A stretch of DNA of 18,716 nt from Phlegmacium glaucopus (GCA_015039465.1 MU130662.1:84883-103598), one strand, 5' to 3'. Shown: positions 1 to 8,897, counted from the stretch's first letter. Notes: generated by a model not told the origin, from the letters alone. Program-made: numbers and translations.

Positions 1-696
1 GTTCTCCTTGTTTTCGTAGTCGGTATCCTTGTTTTCGTAGTCGTTTTGCTTGTTTTCGTAGTCGTTTTGCTTCTTTTCGTAGTCGTTTTCTTTGTTTTCG
101 TAGTCGTAGTCGTTGGCGTTGACGTTGGCATTCTCGTCATCGTCTGCGTCATTGTTGTTGTTCTGGATGGGACCGTCGTCCTCGCCACTCGTAGGTACAC
201 TGCGGTCGTCGATGCTGGGCCTGTCAGATCGACGTTGGCGTCCGGGGACAATGGTGGGGATAGGTGTCGTTACAAGTAGAGAACGTGCACGCTCGGGCGG
301 GGCAACAGAGATGCCACTCACCACGAGCGTGTGTTCGGCCCTGTAGAATCGTTAGCAAACTAAATACACCGTGAATATGATTTAAAAGGACTTACGGGGT
401 GAGGTGGGGTGGTACACCTGAAGCAGAGGACGTAACGTCCTCCGCTGCCCTCTCGAGGGCGGTTTTCCTGTCCATAGTGTGAGTGATCGGTACAGGAAAT
501 GAGGGGATGGGGCGTACCTGCCGTTCCCCTTTTTCGTCTGTTTTTTATGCCTTTTGGGGGCATTGACCACGTCAGCGTTCGATTCTTGGCGCTTGCGCCG
601 GTTGCCAACGGTCGAAGCAGCGTCGTTGCTGCTGCTCTTCGGATCGTCGACCTTGTTCGGGTTGGGGTGGGATTGGTGGCGTGTGGTGACGGGCAT
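1..696 (-). CDS. Basic, NLS-rich protein with acidic Asn-rich 7-residue repeats; three exons, 3' end off the left edge
   Basis: I do not recognise the function. Proposed exons on the minus strand are 696-518, 467-396 and 340-1. The introns are 517-468 (50 nt, GTACGC..CAG) and 395-341 (55 nt, GTAAGT..CAG with a GCTAAC branch site). Both are phase 2, so the frame is kept across three otherwise separate ORFs; this is the main evidence for a real gene. The start is the first ATG, at 696 (MPVTTRHQ); the frame is open upstream to 741 without an ATG. About 197 residues are visible. The N-terminal third is Ser/Asn-rich with basic clusters (NRRKR, KRHKKQTKK) that look like nuclear localisation signals. 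After a Pro/Arg-rich middle comes an Asn/Asp tract and then a DYENKQN-type heptad repeat that is still open at position 1. It may belong to a repeated, transposon-associated fungal family; the role is unknown. Confidence 0.6.
11..115 (-). repeat. 21-bp coding tandem repeat (five copies)
   Basis: The 12-mer TTTTCGTAGTCG recurs at 11, 32, 53, 74 and 95, an exact 21-bp period. Read on the minus strand it encodes the heptapeptide DYENKQN with variants (DYENKEN, DYEKKQN, DYENKDT). Because the period is a multiple of three, copy-number change keeps the reading frame. The array reaches the window edge, so its true length is unknown. Confidence 0.85.
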
Positions 697-845
697 GATG
701 GAGGGAAATAGAGAAGAGGAATGGGTTGCGACGCAGGACAATGGGTTGTGACAGGTTGTGACGCAGACAGGGCAAAGGGTTTGGACGCTTTAGGACATAG
801 TTCCCACATGTGAATATATTTACTAAGTTTTAAGCCCTACAAATT

Positions 846-928
846 GCCGGTATGGCTCAGGTGTTAAAGTGCCAGGCTTTATTGTTGCAGTGATGCTGGT
901 TCAATTCCCAATGAGTGCACTTTTTTTT
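846..928 (+). ncRNA. tRNA-like Pol III unit, probable SINE head (not a functional tRNA)
   Basis: The segment starts with tRNA-like sequence and has an A-box match (TATGGCTCAGG, 851-861) and a B-box match (GGTTCAATTCC, 898-908). The two are about 37 nt apart, and a run of eight T (921-928) fits a Pol III terminator. The acceptor arms do not pair, the T-stem keeps only about two pairs and no convincing anticodon stem forms. A working tRNA gene is therefore unlikely; a tRNA-derived SINE head or tRNA relic fits better. Confidence 0.45.
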
Positions 929-949
929 AATTGGTAAATAATACTGTTT

Positions 950-1330
950 CTGAGTGGAATCCAACTCAATTCCGAATGGACTCCACTTGGATTCTGAGTG
1001 GAATCCAAGTGGAGTCCATTCGGATTCCATTCGGATTCTGAGTGGAATCCAAGTGGAGTCCAAGTGGAGTCCATTCGGATTCCAAGTGGATTCCAAGTGG
1101 AATTGAGGTGGAATTCTCAATTCGGACTCGGAGTCTGAGTGGATTCCAAGTAATTTACTCGGAATCCACTCGGAGTCCGAGTGGATTCCGAGTGGAATAT
1201 ATTCCGAGCAAAGTCACAAATTTGGGTGGGTTACCTGCCAGAAAATATGCTGCTCGGAGTCCGAGGAGCCTCCTCGGAATGCATGGAATCCGAGTGGATT
1301 CCATTCGGAATCCGAGCGGAAACCGTGGGG
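950..1330. repeat. Degenerate, self-complementary 12-bp repeat tract
   Basis: About 380 bp are built from variants of GGATTCCGAGTG and its reverse complement, mixed in both orientations, with GGA(A/G/T)TCC cores roughly every 12 bp. A near-perfect 37-bp palindrome lies at 1157-1193 (18-bp arms around centre 1175). The short ORFs through here are by-products of the repeat. The tract ends about 10 bp before homology to the TPR gene begins. Confidence 0.8.
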
Positions 1331-1344
1331 CACTGTAAAGACCT

Positions 1345-2905
1345 CGTGTCCTTCTCTCATTCTCCTTGATGAAAAGAGGAAAAACATCTGAAATGTTGTC
1401 TGTTCATCCTTTGGTGCACTGCTGGAGCCGTGAGAGAATGATTAAATGTGAGCAGGAAAGAATATGTGAGATGGGAAGCATAATTTTGTCCTGTGCAATT
1501 CCATGGAGATTTACAAGTCAGGATTATGCATTACGACGGATGATTTTCCCACATATCAAGGTGAATGGGCTACATGGCACACAGATAGGACTGATTGAAT
1601 ATTATGATGATAAATGGAGCAATTTTGCACTGGTAATGAGGGAGAATGGAGACTGGAAGAACTTAGAGCAGCTGGAGGGTCAAGTGATGGACATCATCCA
1701 GACACCCTCATAAGCATAGGCAATCTAGCAAGTACATACTATAAGCAAGGAAGATGGAATGAAGCAGAGCAGCTGGAGCTTCAAGTCATGGATGTGAGGA
1801 AGCAGGTGCTTGGTGCAGAGCATCCAGACACCATCATGAGCATGGGAAATCTAGCAAACACATACTGTAATCAAGGAAGATGGAATGAGGCAGAGCAGCT
1901 AGAGGTTCAAGTCATGGACATGAGGAAGAAGGTGTTTGGTGCAGAACATCCAGTGACCCTCATAAGCATGGACAATCTAGCAAGGACCTACAACAATCAG
2001 GGAAGATGGAATGAGGCAGAGCAGCTGGGTATTGAAGTCTTGGACATATGGAAGAAGATGTTTGGTGCAGAACATCCAGACACCCTCATAAGCATGGGAA
2101 ATCTAGCAGGCACATACAATAATCAAGGAAGATGGAATGAAGCAGAGCAACTGGACCTTCAAGTCATGGACATGAGGAAGAAGGTACTTGGTGCAGAACA
2201 TCCAGACACCCTCATAAGCATGGGAAATCTAGCAAGGACATACAACAATCAGGGAAGATGGAAGGAGGCAGAGCAGCTGGGTATTGAAGTCCTGGACATA
2301 TGGAAGAAAATCCTTGGTGCAGAACATCCAGACACCCTCATAAGCATGGGAAATCTAGCACACACATACAATAATCAAGGAAGATGGAATGAGGCAGAGC
2401 AGCTGGAGCTTCAAGTCATGTACATGAGGAAGAAAGTGCTTGGTGCAGAACATCCAGACACCCTCATAAGCATGGCAAATCTAGCAAGTACATACCATAA
2501 GCAAGGAAGATGGAATGCAGAGCAGCTGAAGCTTCAAGTGATGGATATGAGGAAGAAAGTGCTTGGTGCAGAACATCCAGACACCCTCATGAGCATGGGA
2601 AATCTAGCAAACACATACTGTGATCAAGGAAGATGGAGTGAAGCAGAGCAGCTGGTGGTTCAAGTGATGGACATGAGGAAGAAAGTGCTTGGTGCAGATC
2701 ATCCACACACCCTCAGAAGCATGCAAAATCTAGCATACATATACCATAATCAAGGAAGATGGAATGATGCAGAGTACCTGGAGCTTGAAGTCACAAATAT
2801 AAGAAGGTCCTTGGTTGCAGAGACACCTTAACAGGCATGTCAAATCTAGTAATTATATACCAAATTCAGAGACAGTTGACTGAGGCAGAGTAGTTGGAGC
2901 TTCCA
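1345..2905 (+). pseudogene. 5'-truncated, frameshifted NB-ARC/TPR (NLR-type) gene
   Basis: The first part (about 1345-1680) carries the segment that follows the nucleotide-binding domain in fungal NB-ARC/TPR proteins (LSVHPLVHCWSRERM, then SCAIPWRF, FPHIK and YYDDKWSNFALVMRENGDW). Next come about nine kinesin-light-chain-type TPRs of 42 residues (126 bp), consensus GRWNEAEQLELQVMDMRKK followed by VLGAEHPDTLISMGNLA. The P-loop domain is absent, because homology stops where the palindromic repeat begins. The frame changes near 1691: relative to neighbouring repeats about 25 nt are missing, joining two ORFs (1369-1713 and 1614-2831). A second loss of about 7 nt near 2822 shifts the frame again and gives the stop at 2831, while TPR-like sequence continues to about 2905. 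One repeat has lost a codon (NAEQ). Intact relatives are thought to act in recognition and cell-death signalling; this copy is almost certainly dead. Confidence 0.8.
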
Positions 2906-4128
2906 TATCTCATAAAATAGTGGAGCCATTGTCAAAGTAGGAACACATTTGTATTGTAGTTCAGTGGAATCTTTAGATATGTTTGGAAAGAAGAAATTAT
3001 CTTTGAAGTTTCTATGGGAAATGTACACCTAGTCATTTTCAGTAAGTGTCAGCATCACATAAGAAAGTGACAGACCATATATAAGATTGCTGTGGAATAT
3101 GTCATTACAATACACATTTTCAGGCTATTTTTCATTCCTCTACACACACTGGTGTGATGTGCAAATGTGCTGTGTGACACTGCATATTCACACATCACTT
3201 GAAAGTCAGCTATTTAATACCCAGAGCCTATAACAGAGACAGAGACTGGCTCATTTTGGTTTGAAAACTAACAATAACCAGACTAGACCACCTGTGATGC
3301 CTTCAAGAAAACAAACCACAATAGATAGGGACAAGACTAAAATACTGAATATTTGCTGAATATACTGTTCAAAGCTCCCAACCTTTGCTTTTTTTTCATG
3401 GTCAAGTCGACAGTAAGTATATCCTACCTGATGCAAAATGTCCAAGGTAGAAAGTGCATGTTCAACCCAAGAAAAATGTGATTTTTCAATCTCTAGGTCA
3501 TCTTCAACACCGATGCACATCATGGGGAGTAATAAAATATGGCCGTAAATACACTGCCATACAGCTTGATCTTATACAGTACAGCACAAGTTCACGGTAC
3601 TGGCAACCGGTGTACCATCAGAGGTGCATCTCACTACAGTACAGGATACATACATAAATGTACAGTCAGCAGCTATAGAAGGAAGGCGGTATACTAATAA
3701 ATAAATAGTTACAACTGTTCTTACACTGATAAAGGCGCAAAGTACCTACAAAAAAACAAAGGAAGAGGTCTGAAAAAAGAGTCAAAGACAGATATAAATG
3801 ATATTTAATGAGAGAGTGAGTGTTTGGAAGAAAGTTGTTATGTATGTACAAGTTGATGTGACGGGCTGCGTAAACGGAATGAAAGTCGTCTGGAAATGTA
3901 TGTACTAGACCAAAGATTTGTCAGAAAATATTAAAGAGAGCAAAGGCAAGTGAGTGTGCAATGAGAAGAAAAGAGAAAAAGAAAATTAAGTCCAAGAAGT
4001 TACAAATCAAAGGAGGGTCGATCTCAAGTTTTTTTAGATCCCCAGTTTACAGCTAATTGCATAATTGTTGGCAGTAAATAAATAATATCAATAGTTTCAA
4101 AAATAGTGTACTTAGATAATCTCATCAA
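2906..4128. other. AT-rich stretch without a convincing gene
   Basis: No ORF here has clear coding character and I see no RNA gene. It holds the decayed 3' flank of the TPR gene, short repeats of TACAGTACAG type at about 3576-3645, and A/T-rich sequence leading to the next gene. The minus-strand ORF 3523-3251 has a faintly TPR-like stretch (ALSTLDILHQVGYTYCRL), which could be an old TPR relic; I do not annotate it as a gene. Confidence 0.6.
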
Positions 4129-4203
4129 TTGTACTCAACAACGACCTACAACGACTCTGTCCTGACTCCCGACTGTTCCTGGCTCCTTGTATTCTTCAGT
4201 ATC

Positions 4204-6501
4204 ATGTCTCAAAGAGGCCGTGGAAAGGCTCGCAAGATCTCAGATGATATGATCCTTGATTCAGACGATGGGGCTGTTGTCAAAAACCATGGAAACAAAG
4301 AACCCCCCGTTGTGCCAGAAATGGATCTCGCATCAGATGGGGAGCTGAGCAACGACGGCCTTCCTGTAACGGTTTCCATTGTCAAGCTTCAGGATATTCC
4401 GGGCCAACGTGGGGTCAAACGAAAGATATTGGCATTAGTTCCAAGCAAGGGAACCCCTGCTGAGTGTAAGTACTTGTTTTCCAGTTCCAGACATCCATAG
4501 CCCTCACCGTAGTTTCAGAAGACAACTCTGAGCGCCCCAAAGTTACCTACCATCTCAAGATTGCAACTTTGTCCGAGCTCAAAAAGCAGCCATCAAAGCG
4601 CATCAATATGGCCCAAATTCTCAAAGTATCACAGTCTCTCAACTTCGAGAAGTTCCAAGACTCTGTCATGGACATAGTTGCTCACGCGCTGGGGCTATCT
4701 ACATTGATATCGACATATGAAGATTTTCAGATCCTTTTCACTATTGCACGCAAAGTTTCCGATCCCACTCCATTACTCTCTAATGCAGACTACGAAATCA
4801 TGATTGATAATGTCAGGAAAGCAAAAGATCCTGCAGTATCTCTATTCATATGTGCACTAAAGGTCTGTCATCTGGCTACACGTCCAAATTGATTCTAAAG
4901 TCCCGCATATAGCCAGCCAAAAAAGCGAAGAGAACCAAGGGCAAGGAAAATCACAAAAACGGGGAGAGCAGTGATAGCAGTGACTCAGGCTCAGGTTCAG
5001 GTTCAGACTCGAGTTCAGACCCAGATGAGAGTGGTGATGGACAAAAGAAGCGGAAGAGGAAGAAGGGTGCGAAGGCAAAGAAGGGTAAGGGGAAGCAGAA
5101 GCTGAAGGTACGCCCTATACTACTGATTCACTACATCTCATAATCCCTAGCTAATAGGGTTACCAAAGTTCAGTTCAGTTCAGTTCTTCACCTCCTCAGC
5201 CTGAACTGAACTGAACTGTTTGCATATGGTCCTGAACTGAACTGAACCATTTAAGAACTGGTTCGAACTGAACTGAACTGAAGAACCATTATAAAATCTG
5301 AAATTTTACCTTTTTCTGAAAATTTATTGTTCAAAGACGTTCCTTAGCCCTTAGCCACTTGATTTTCACTCATATATGATCTCAGAACTCCTTTAGAACA
5401 CAGGGAACCATTGATTTATATTTATTTTCCTAAATAGGCAGTACTAATCTATGCTGACATAATAACATCACATACCAAGTCTGGCCATTACCTCCTTCCT
5501 TAGCCATTATTTAATGCTCAAAAGGACTGCCAAACCATTCCAATGTTCATAAATTACTGAAGGATCACTTTCCAGAAAATGTTAAATCAAAAGAAGAGAA
5601 TTGCCTAGCCTTCTAGGACCTAACAGTTCAGCAGTTCAGTTCAGTTCGAACTGCATGAACCATAAATCTCTATATGCCTGAACCTGAACTGAACTGAACT
5701 GAATTATCAGTTCAGTTCAGTTCAGTTCAGGTTCATGAGTCAGTTCTGAACTGAACTTTAGTAACCCTACTAGCTAACAATTGGTTATCTCAGAAGAAGA
5801 ACGAACTGGAAGATGAGGTTATTGCAAATGTAAAGCGACTTTGCGAACGCTGGCAGTGCAGCGTCTCTGACAGCTCCGATTTCTGCTATTGGACCCATGA
5901 AGAACCCAAACATTTTTTTCTTCGCCATGAGCATTTTAGAGCTTGGGCGCAAGCACTGGTATGTTGCTCCATCCATCTGCTGAAGGATTACCTATGACTG
6001 AGTCGCATATAGCTGAAACATGACGATGACATAGCAACCATCGAGAAGCCACCAAATCATGAATTATTCTGTGACATTCCTACTCGTGGATGGTCTGCTG
6101 GTTCTCCACTGCTAGAACGTCGACTGCAAAATATGAAGAACACTCAGAACTCTGCTGCTGCTATGCCGGTCATTCATGTTCATATTCCGGGTGGAAATGG
6201 CTCACAAATCCCTCCCTCCATTCCCTCTGTTTCCTCTGACCTGCCATCTTCATCTTCGATGCTACCAAGTATGGGCAAGCTCCTGAAGTACCCGAAAATG
6301 GGCCCTGACTTGAATGTTGAACAATTCTGTAGCCTCTATGACCTTGGTACTGAGATTCTCAAACGGTTGAAGGAGAACGGCTATCAAAAGACGAAAACCT
6401 TCAAGCATATCACTATTGTTCAGTTACATGAAATGTCATTCAAACACAGGGAGATTGCCTCGTTACAGGATGCAGTAGATGAATGGGCCAATTCGGACTG
6501 A
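4204..6501 (+). CDS. Five-exon fungal multidomain protein: PB1-like fold, Ser/Lys-rich linker, Cys/His segment, SAM-like C-terminus
   Basis: Proposed exons are 4204-4465, 4513-4862, 4913-5107, 5794-5958 and 6013-6501, giving about 486 residues. All junctions keep frame. Start is the first ATG, in ATCATGTCTC. Order: basic/acidic N-terminus; a beta-rich segment (about residues 100-205) ending in a DADYxxxI..A.KA.DPAV pattern that resembles a PB1/ubiquitin-like fold; a Ser-Asp and Lys-rich linker that looks nuclear; a segment RWQC..FCYW..H..LRHEHF..W; then PPNHELF, a low-complexity stretch, and a SAM-like C-terminus (EQFCSLYDLGTEIL to LQDAVDEWA). I recall this architecture as a large fungal family of unknown function; the domain names are inference. 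Relatives usually have one more Cys in the Cys/His segment. Intron 1 is odd: the better-looking acceptor (TTTCAG, ending 4518) would create TAA at the junction, so acceptor 4512 is used here. Intron 3 holds a MITE. The gene converges on the transposase relic, whose stop is 43 nt past this one. Confidence 0.65.
5155..5769. mobile_element. hAT-type MITE (615 bp) in intron 3, with 8-bp target site duplication
   Basis: Terminal inverted repeats of about 24 bp start TAGGGTTAC and match at all but one position (5155-5178 against 5746-5769). The flanks are identical 8-bp copies of CTAGCTAA (5147-5154 and 5770-5777). An 8-bp duplication with short TIRs is the hAT hallmark. Subterminal regions are dense in GTTCA/TGAAC repeats (5168-5186, 5201-5218, 5232-5283, 5626-5655, 5678-5735). 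The AT-rich middle has no transposase ORF, so the element is non-autonomous and would need a hAT transposase from elsewhere; the only transposase relic in this window is of another superfamily. Confidence 0.88.
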
Positions 6502-6544
6502 TTTTTTTTATCCATGTTGTGTTTCACATCGCATCAATTGTATA

Positions 6545-7105
6545 CTAGTAACCTGCATGTATAAAGTAACCGTGTGCGTCTTCTGCTGTAATGATAGCCA
6601 TTGCTTTGAGCATATCAAACATAATAGTGCCATGTAATGACGCCAAGAATATATCACAGTTTCGACGGATGAATGCTTTGATTTTTGAGAATGCTTCCTC
6701 GATAGGATTGAGGTCAGGTGAGTAGGGGGGAAGGAATTCAAGCCGAACACCTTTGGACATTCAGTGGGGGATAATGCGACAGTAATTATGAAATTACCAT
6801 AGTTTTCAATAAGTTCACGGACACCTGCACCATGGTGTATTCTTGCATTGTCCATTACTAGCACACTTAGCTTCCCTGGAAACGGTGAACAGAGTGGAAG
6901 CTAGAATAATGTTCCATTATATCCAATAAATGTGAGATTACTATGCGTACATACCACATTCTCCTCAAGGAACTCGCAAAAAGAGTTGGTCGTCATTGAA
7001 CCCTCAACCACTGTGCTAGTCACCATTCCATCAACTGTGAGCCTGAGGAGCCCTGTGCCTGATAGTCGATGCCCACGAATGAAAACCTGCCTTCTTTTGG
7101 CTATC
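6545..7105 (-). pseudogene. 3' part of a Tc1/mariner-IS630-like DDE transposase gene, cut by gypsy element 1
   Basis: Minus-strand exons are 7105-6955, 6900-6798 and 6750-6545, with introns 6954-6901 (GTATGT..TAG) and 6797-6751 (GTAATT..AAG). Splicing joins all three in frame. The product reads AKRRQVFIRGHRLS, then LTVDGMVTSTVVEGSMTT..FCEFLEENVLPL, VLVMDNARIHHG (second catalytic Asp) and LPPYSPDLNPIEEAFSKIK (catalytic Glu), ending GYFIHAGY. These are signatures of the DDE endonuclease superfamily with the IS630/Tc1 DxxLNPIEE motif. The N-terminal half, with the DNA-binding region and first catalytic Asp, is missing: similarity ends at about 7101, where the LTR-like sequence TGTTAC begins. It may be a domesticated or transposon-borne copy before disruption; as it stands it cannot make a complete enzyme. 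Confidence 0.75.
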
Positions 7106-7600
7106 TGTTACATTCCGTCATACGTTACTCCGGTCCGACTCCGTCGGAGTTGTTTCCGGAAGTCCGTACTCCATTCCAGTACTTTCCCTTGTTTCCGGTT
7201 CTACTCCTCCTACATCCAACTCCGAGATTTCTCCGTATCATTCCGGCTCTTCCGACGTTACTCCAAACTCATTTCCACATCTTCATCACAACCACTATTT
7301 CTTTGTCATCACTTTCCCACCATCAGTCAGCACACCAGCTATGGATTATTCACCCCAAGAATGCAGGACCTTCCGGGAGCAGAACGCAGCATTTATATTT
7401 ATATTTTATATTTCGGATGCTATTCCTTTTATATTTAAGTACTCGAAACTTGTATGTTTTCCTCAGTTCGAATATCGACTTAGTTTCCCACTCTTGGTCT
7501 TCCTCTAAGTTCTTTGCAACTTCCGGTTCCGCTCCGCTCCGTCTTACTCCGAAATCTAGGACACGAAGGTTCTGGGTAGCACAGCACATAAGCTGAGGCT
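7106..7600 (+). repeat. Probable 5' LTR and leader of gypsy element 1
   Basis: It starts with TG where the transposase gene is interrupted. TATA-rich sequence at 7394-7412 could be the LTR promoter. A tRNA-complement-like stretch near 7569-7584 (TGGGTAGCACAGCAC) may mark the primer-binding site, but the match is by recollection only and the LTR end is not clear. No partner LTR is visible for comparison. Confidence 0.4.
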
Positions 7601-7616
7601 AAGTCCTATCCTTTCC

Positions 7617-7670
7617 GTGACTCCGTTCCGTGACTCCATCCGTGACTCCGTCCGTTACTCCGTCCGAAAT
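7617..7670 (+). repeat. Short tandem repeat, about four copies of 12-13 bp
   Basis: Variants of TGACTCCGTCCG follow one another just upstream of the gag start codon, in the element's leader. The frame is open through the repeat, but it is probably untranslated. Confidence 0.7.
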
Positions 7671-7727
7671 TCCGGAACAGAGTTCTCGAACTTAACAGTA
7701 TATTCGAACTTCTCACCCACTCCTTCT

Positions 7728-8897
7728 ATGCTAACTCGTTCTAAAACTTCAAAAAATCCAATTCCGATACAAGAAAATATGTCCCATGAACACTCCCCCG
7801 CCAGGCAGACTCCCGTGCCCGATATAGTCGAAGAGGCTAGTCATATTGATGAACCTCGGAGTACTACGGACGAAGTTGAGTCTCCATCTATTCATATCAA
7901 TGAACTTGTTTCCGCTTTGAATTCCCTCGGGAAATCTTCAGCCAAGTCCGATTCGGCTGGCAGACTTAGAGAGCCCGAACCCTTCACGGGTAAGGATCCT
8001 AAGAAACTAAAAGCTTTTCTTTTCCAGTGCAGGCTCTATTTCCGGAGCTCTTCCGACACATTCCGAGATGACTCCAAGCGAGTAACATTTGCTTTGTCCT
8101 ATCTCCGGGATGTTGCTCAGGAATGGTTCGAACCTGGAATTTCTGGACTCACCGACGATCCTCCGTCTTGGCTTGAAGATTGGGATCTCTTCATCAGCGA
8201 ACTTCATTCCAACTTTGGTCCTTTCGACGAATCCGCCGACGTAGAATACGAACTCATGTCACTCCGAATGAAGGATAGCCAACGTATCTCCGAATACTTA
8301 GTCCGGTTCAACTCTTTGGCAGTCCACTGCTCTTGGGGCGAGCCCGCTCTGAGGTATAGGTTTTATGACGGTTTGCCTTCCCGACTCAAGGATGAAATTA
8401 CCAAAGGCGATGGCAAGCCCCGGACCATGGACGCAATGCGACTAAAAGCTCAAAGTGCTGATGCTCGACATTGGGAACGTATGCAAGAACGTTCTCGAGA
8501 AGCCGTCCCCGGCCAGCAACAAAATCCTCCGAAGCCTCCTACTCCTTCTTCCTCCTCCAGTCCATCTTCCAGTCCTTCCTCCCGTTCCGGAAAACAGTCT
8601 CGGCCTTCGGATCAAAATTCCGATAAGCCTGCAGACTCCGGTAAAGTTTCCACTCCTCCAATTCCCAATCTGGAAGGTATACTGGACTTGCGGGGTAGAC
8701 TTACCCAGCAAGAAAGGCAACGCCGGATGGATAATAATCTCTGTCTTTTTTGTGGCAAGTCCGGTCATCGTGTTTCTGACTGTAACTTAGCCAAGGCAAG
8801 CTCCGCTAGAGGCCGAGCCTCTACCGTTTCTGTTTCCGTTCCTGACTCCGTTCCGGCTATGCTGAAGGACTCCGGTTCGGAGAAGGAAAAAGACTAA
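7728..8897 (+). CDS. gag: Ty3/gypsy Gag with CCHC zinc knuckle
   Basis: Structural protein that forms the retrotransposon particle and binds its RNA. From the ATG at 7728 (MLTRSKTSKN) it has 389 residues. The frame is open further upstream to 7617, but that part is the tandem-repeat leader. A capsid-like retrotrans_gag region occupies roughly residues 80-235 (FTGKDPKKLKAFLFQC; VAQEWF; WDLFISELHSNFGPFD; ISEYLVRFNSLAVHC; FYDGLPSRLKDEI). A Pro/Ser-rich linker follows, then a canonical knuckle CLFCGKSGHRVSDC (C-x2-C-x4-H-x4-C, residues 339-352). The ORF is uninterrupted although the downstream pol is decayed, so gag is either recently inactive or kept by chance. The gag stop directly precedes the damaged protease region. 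Confidence 0.88.
   Translation: MLTRSKTSKNPIPIQENMSHEHSPARQTPVPDIVEEASHIDEPRSTTDEVESPSIHINELVSALNSLGKSSAKSDSAGRLREPEPFTGKDPKKLKAFLFQCRLYFRSSSDTFRDDSKRVTFALSYLRDVAQEWFEPGISGLTDDPPSWLEDWDLFISELHSNFGPFDESADVEYELMSLRMKDSQRISEYLVRFNSLAVHCSWGEPALRYRFYDGLPSRLKDEITKGDGKPRTMDAMRLKAQSADARHWERMQERSREAVPGQQQNPPKPPTPSSSSSPSSSPSSRSGKQSRPSDQNSDKPADSGKVSTPPIPNLEGILDLRGRLTQQERQRRMDNNLCLFCGKSGHRVSDCNLAKASSARGRASTVSVSVPDSVPAMLKDSGSEKEKD

Noticed and set aside
46..279. Plus-strand Val/Leu/Phe-rich ORF that looks like a membrane protein
   Set aside because: It is the reverse reading of the 21-bp repeats in the minus-strand spliced gene; its composition follows from TTTTCGTAGTCG copies.
846..928. Functional tRNA gene
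   Set aside because: Acceptor arms do not pair, the T-stem is mostly unpaired and no anticodon stem forms; only the Pol III boxes remain.
3251..3523. Minus-strand ORF with a hydrophobic tail
   Set aside because: Only a short, weak TPR-like stretch; no intron signals, start context or conserved motif that I can support.
5160..5760. CRISPR-like or telomere-like array made of GTTCA repeats
   Set aside because: Both orientations are mixed, spacing is irregular, and the array lies within TIRs and an 8-bp target duplication, which a MITE explains fully.
7350..7589. Minus-strand ORF within the gypsy 1 leader
   Set aside because: Lies across the presumed LTR promoter and has no similarity that I recognise.
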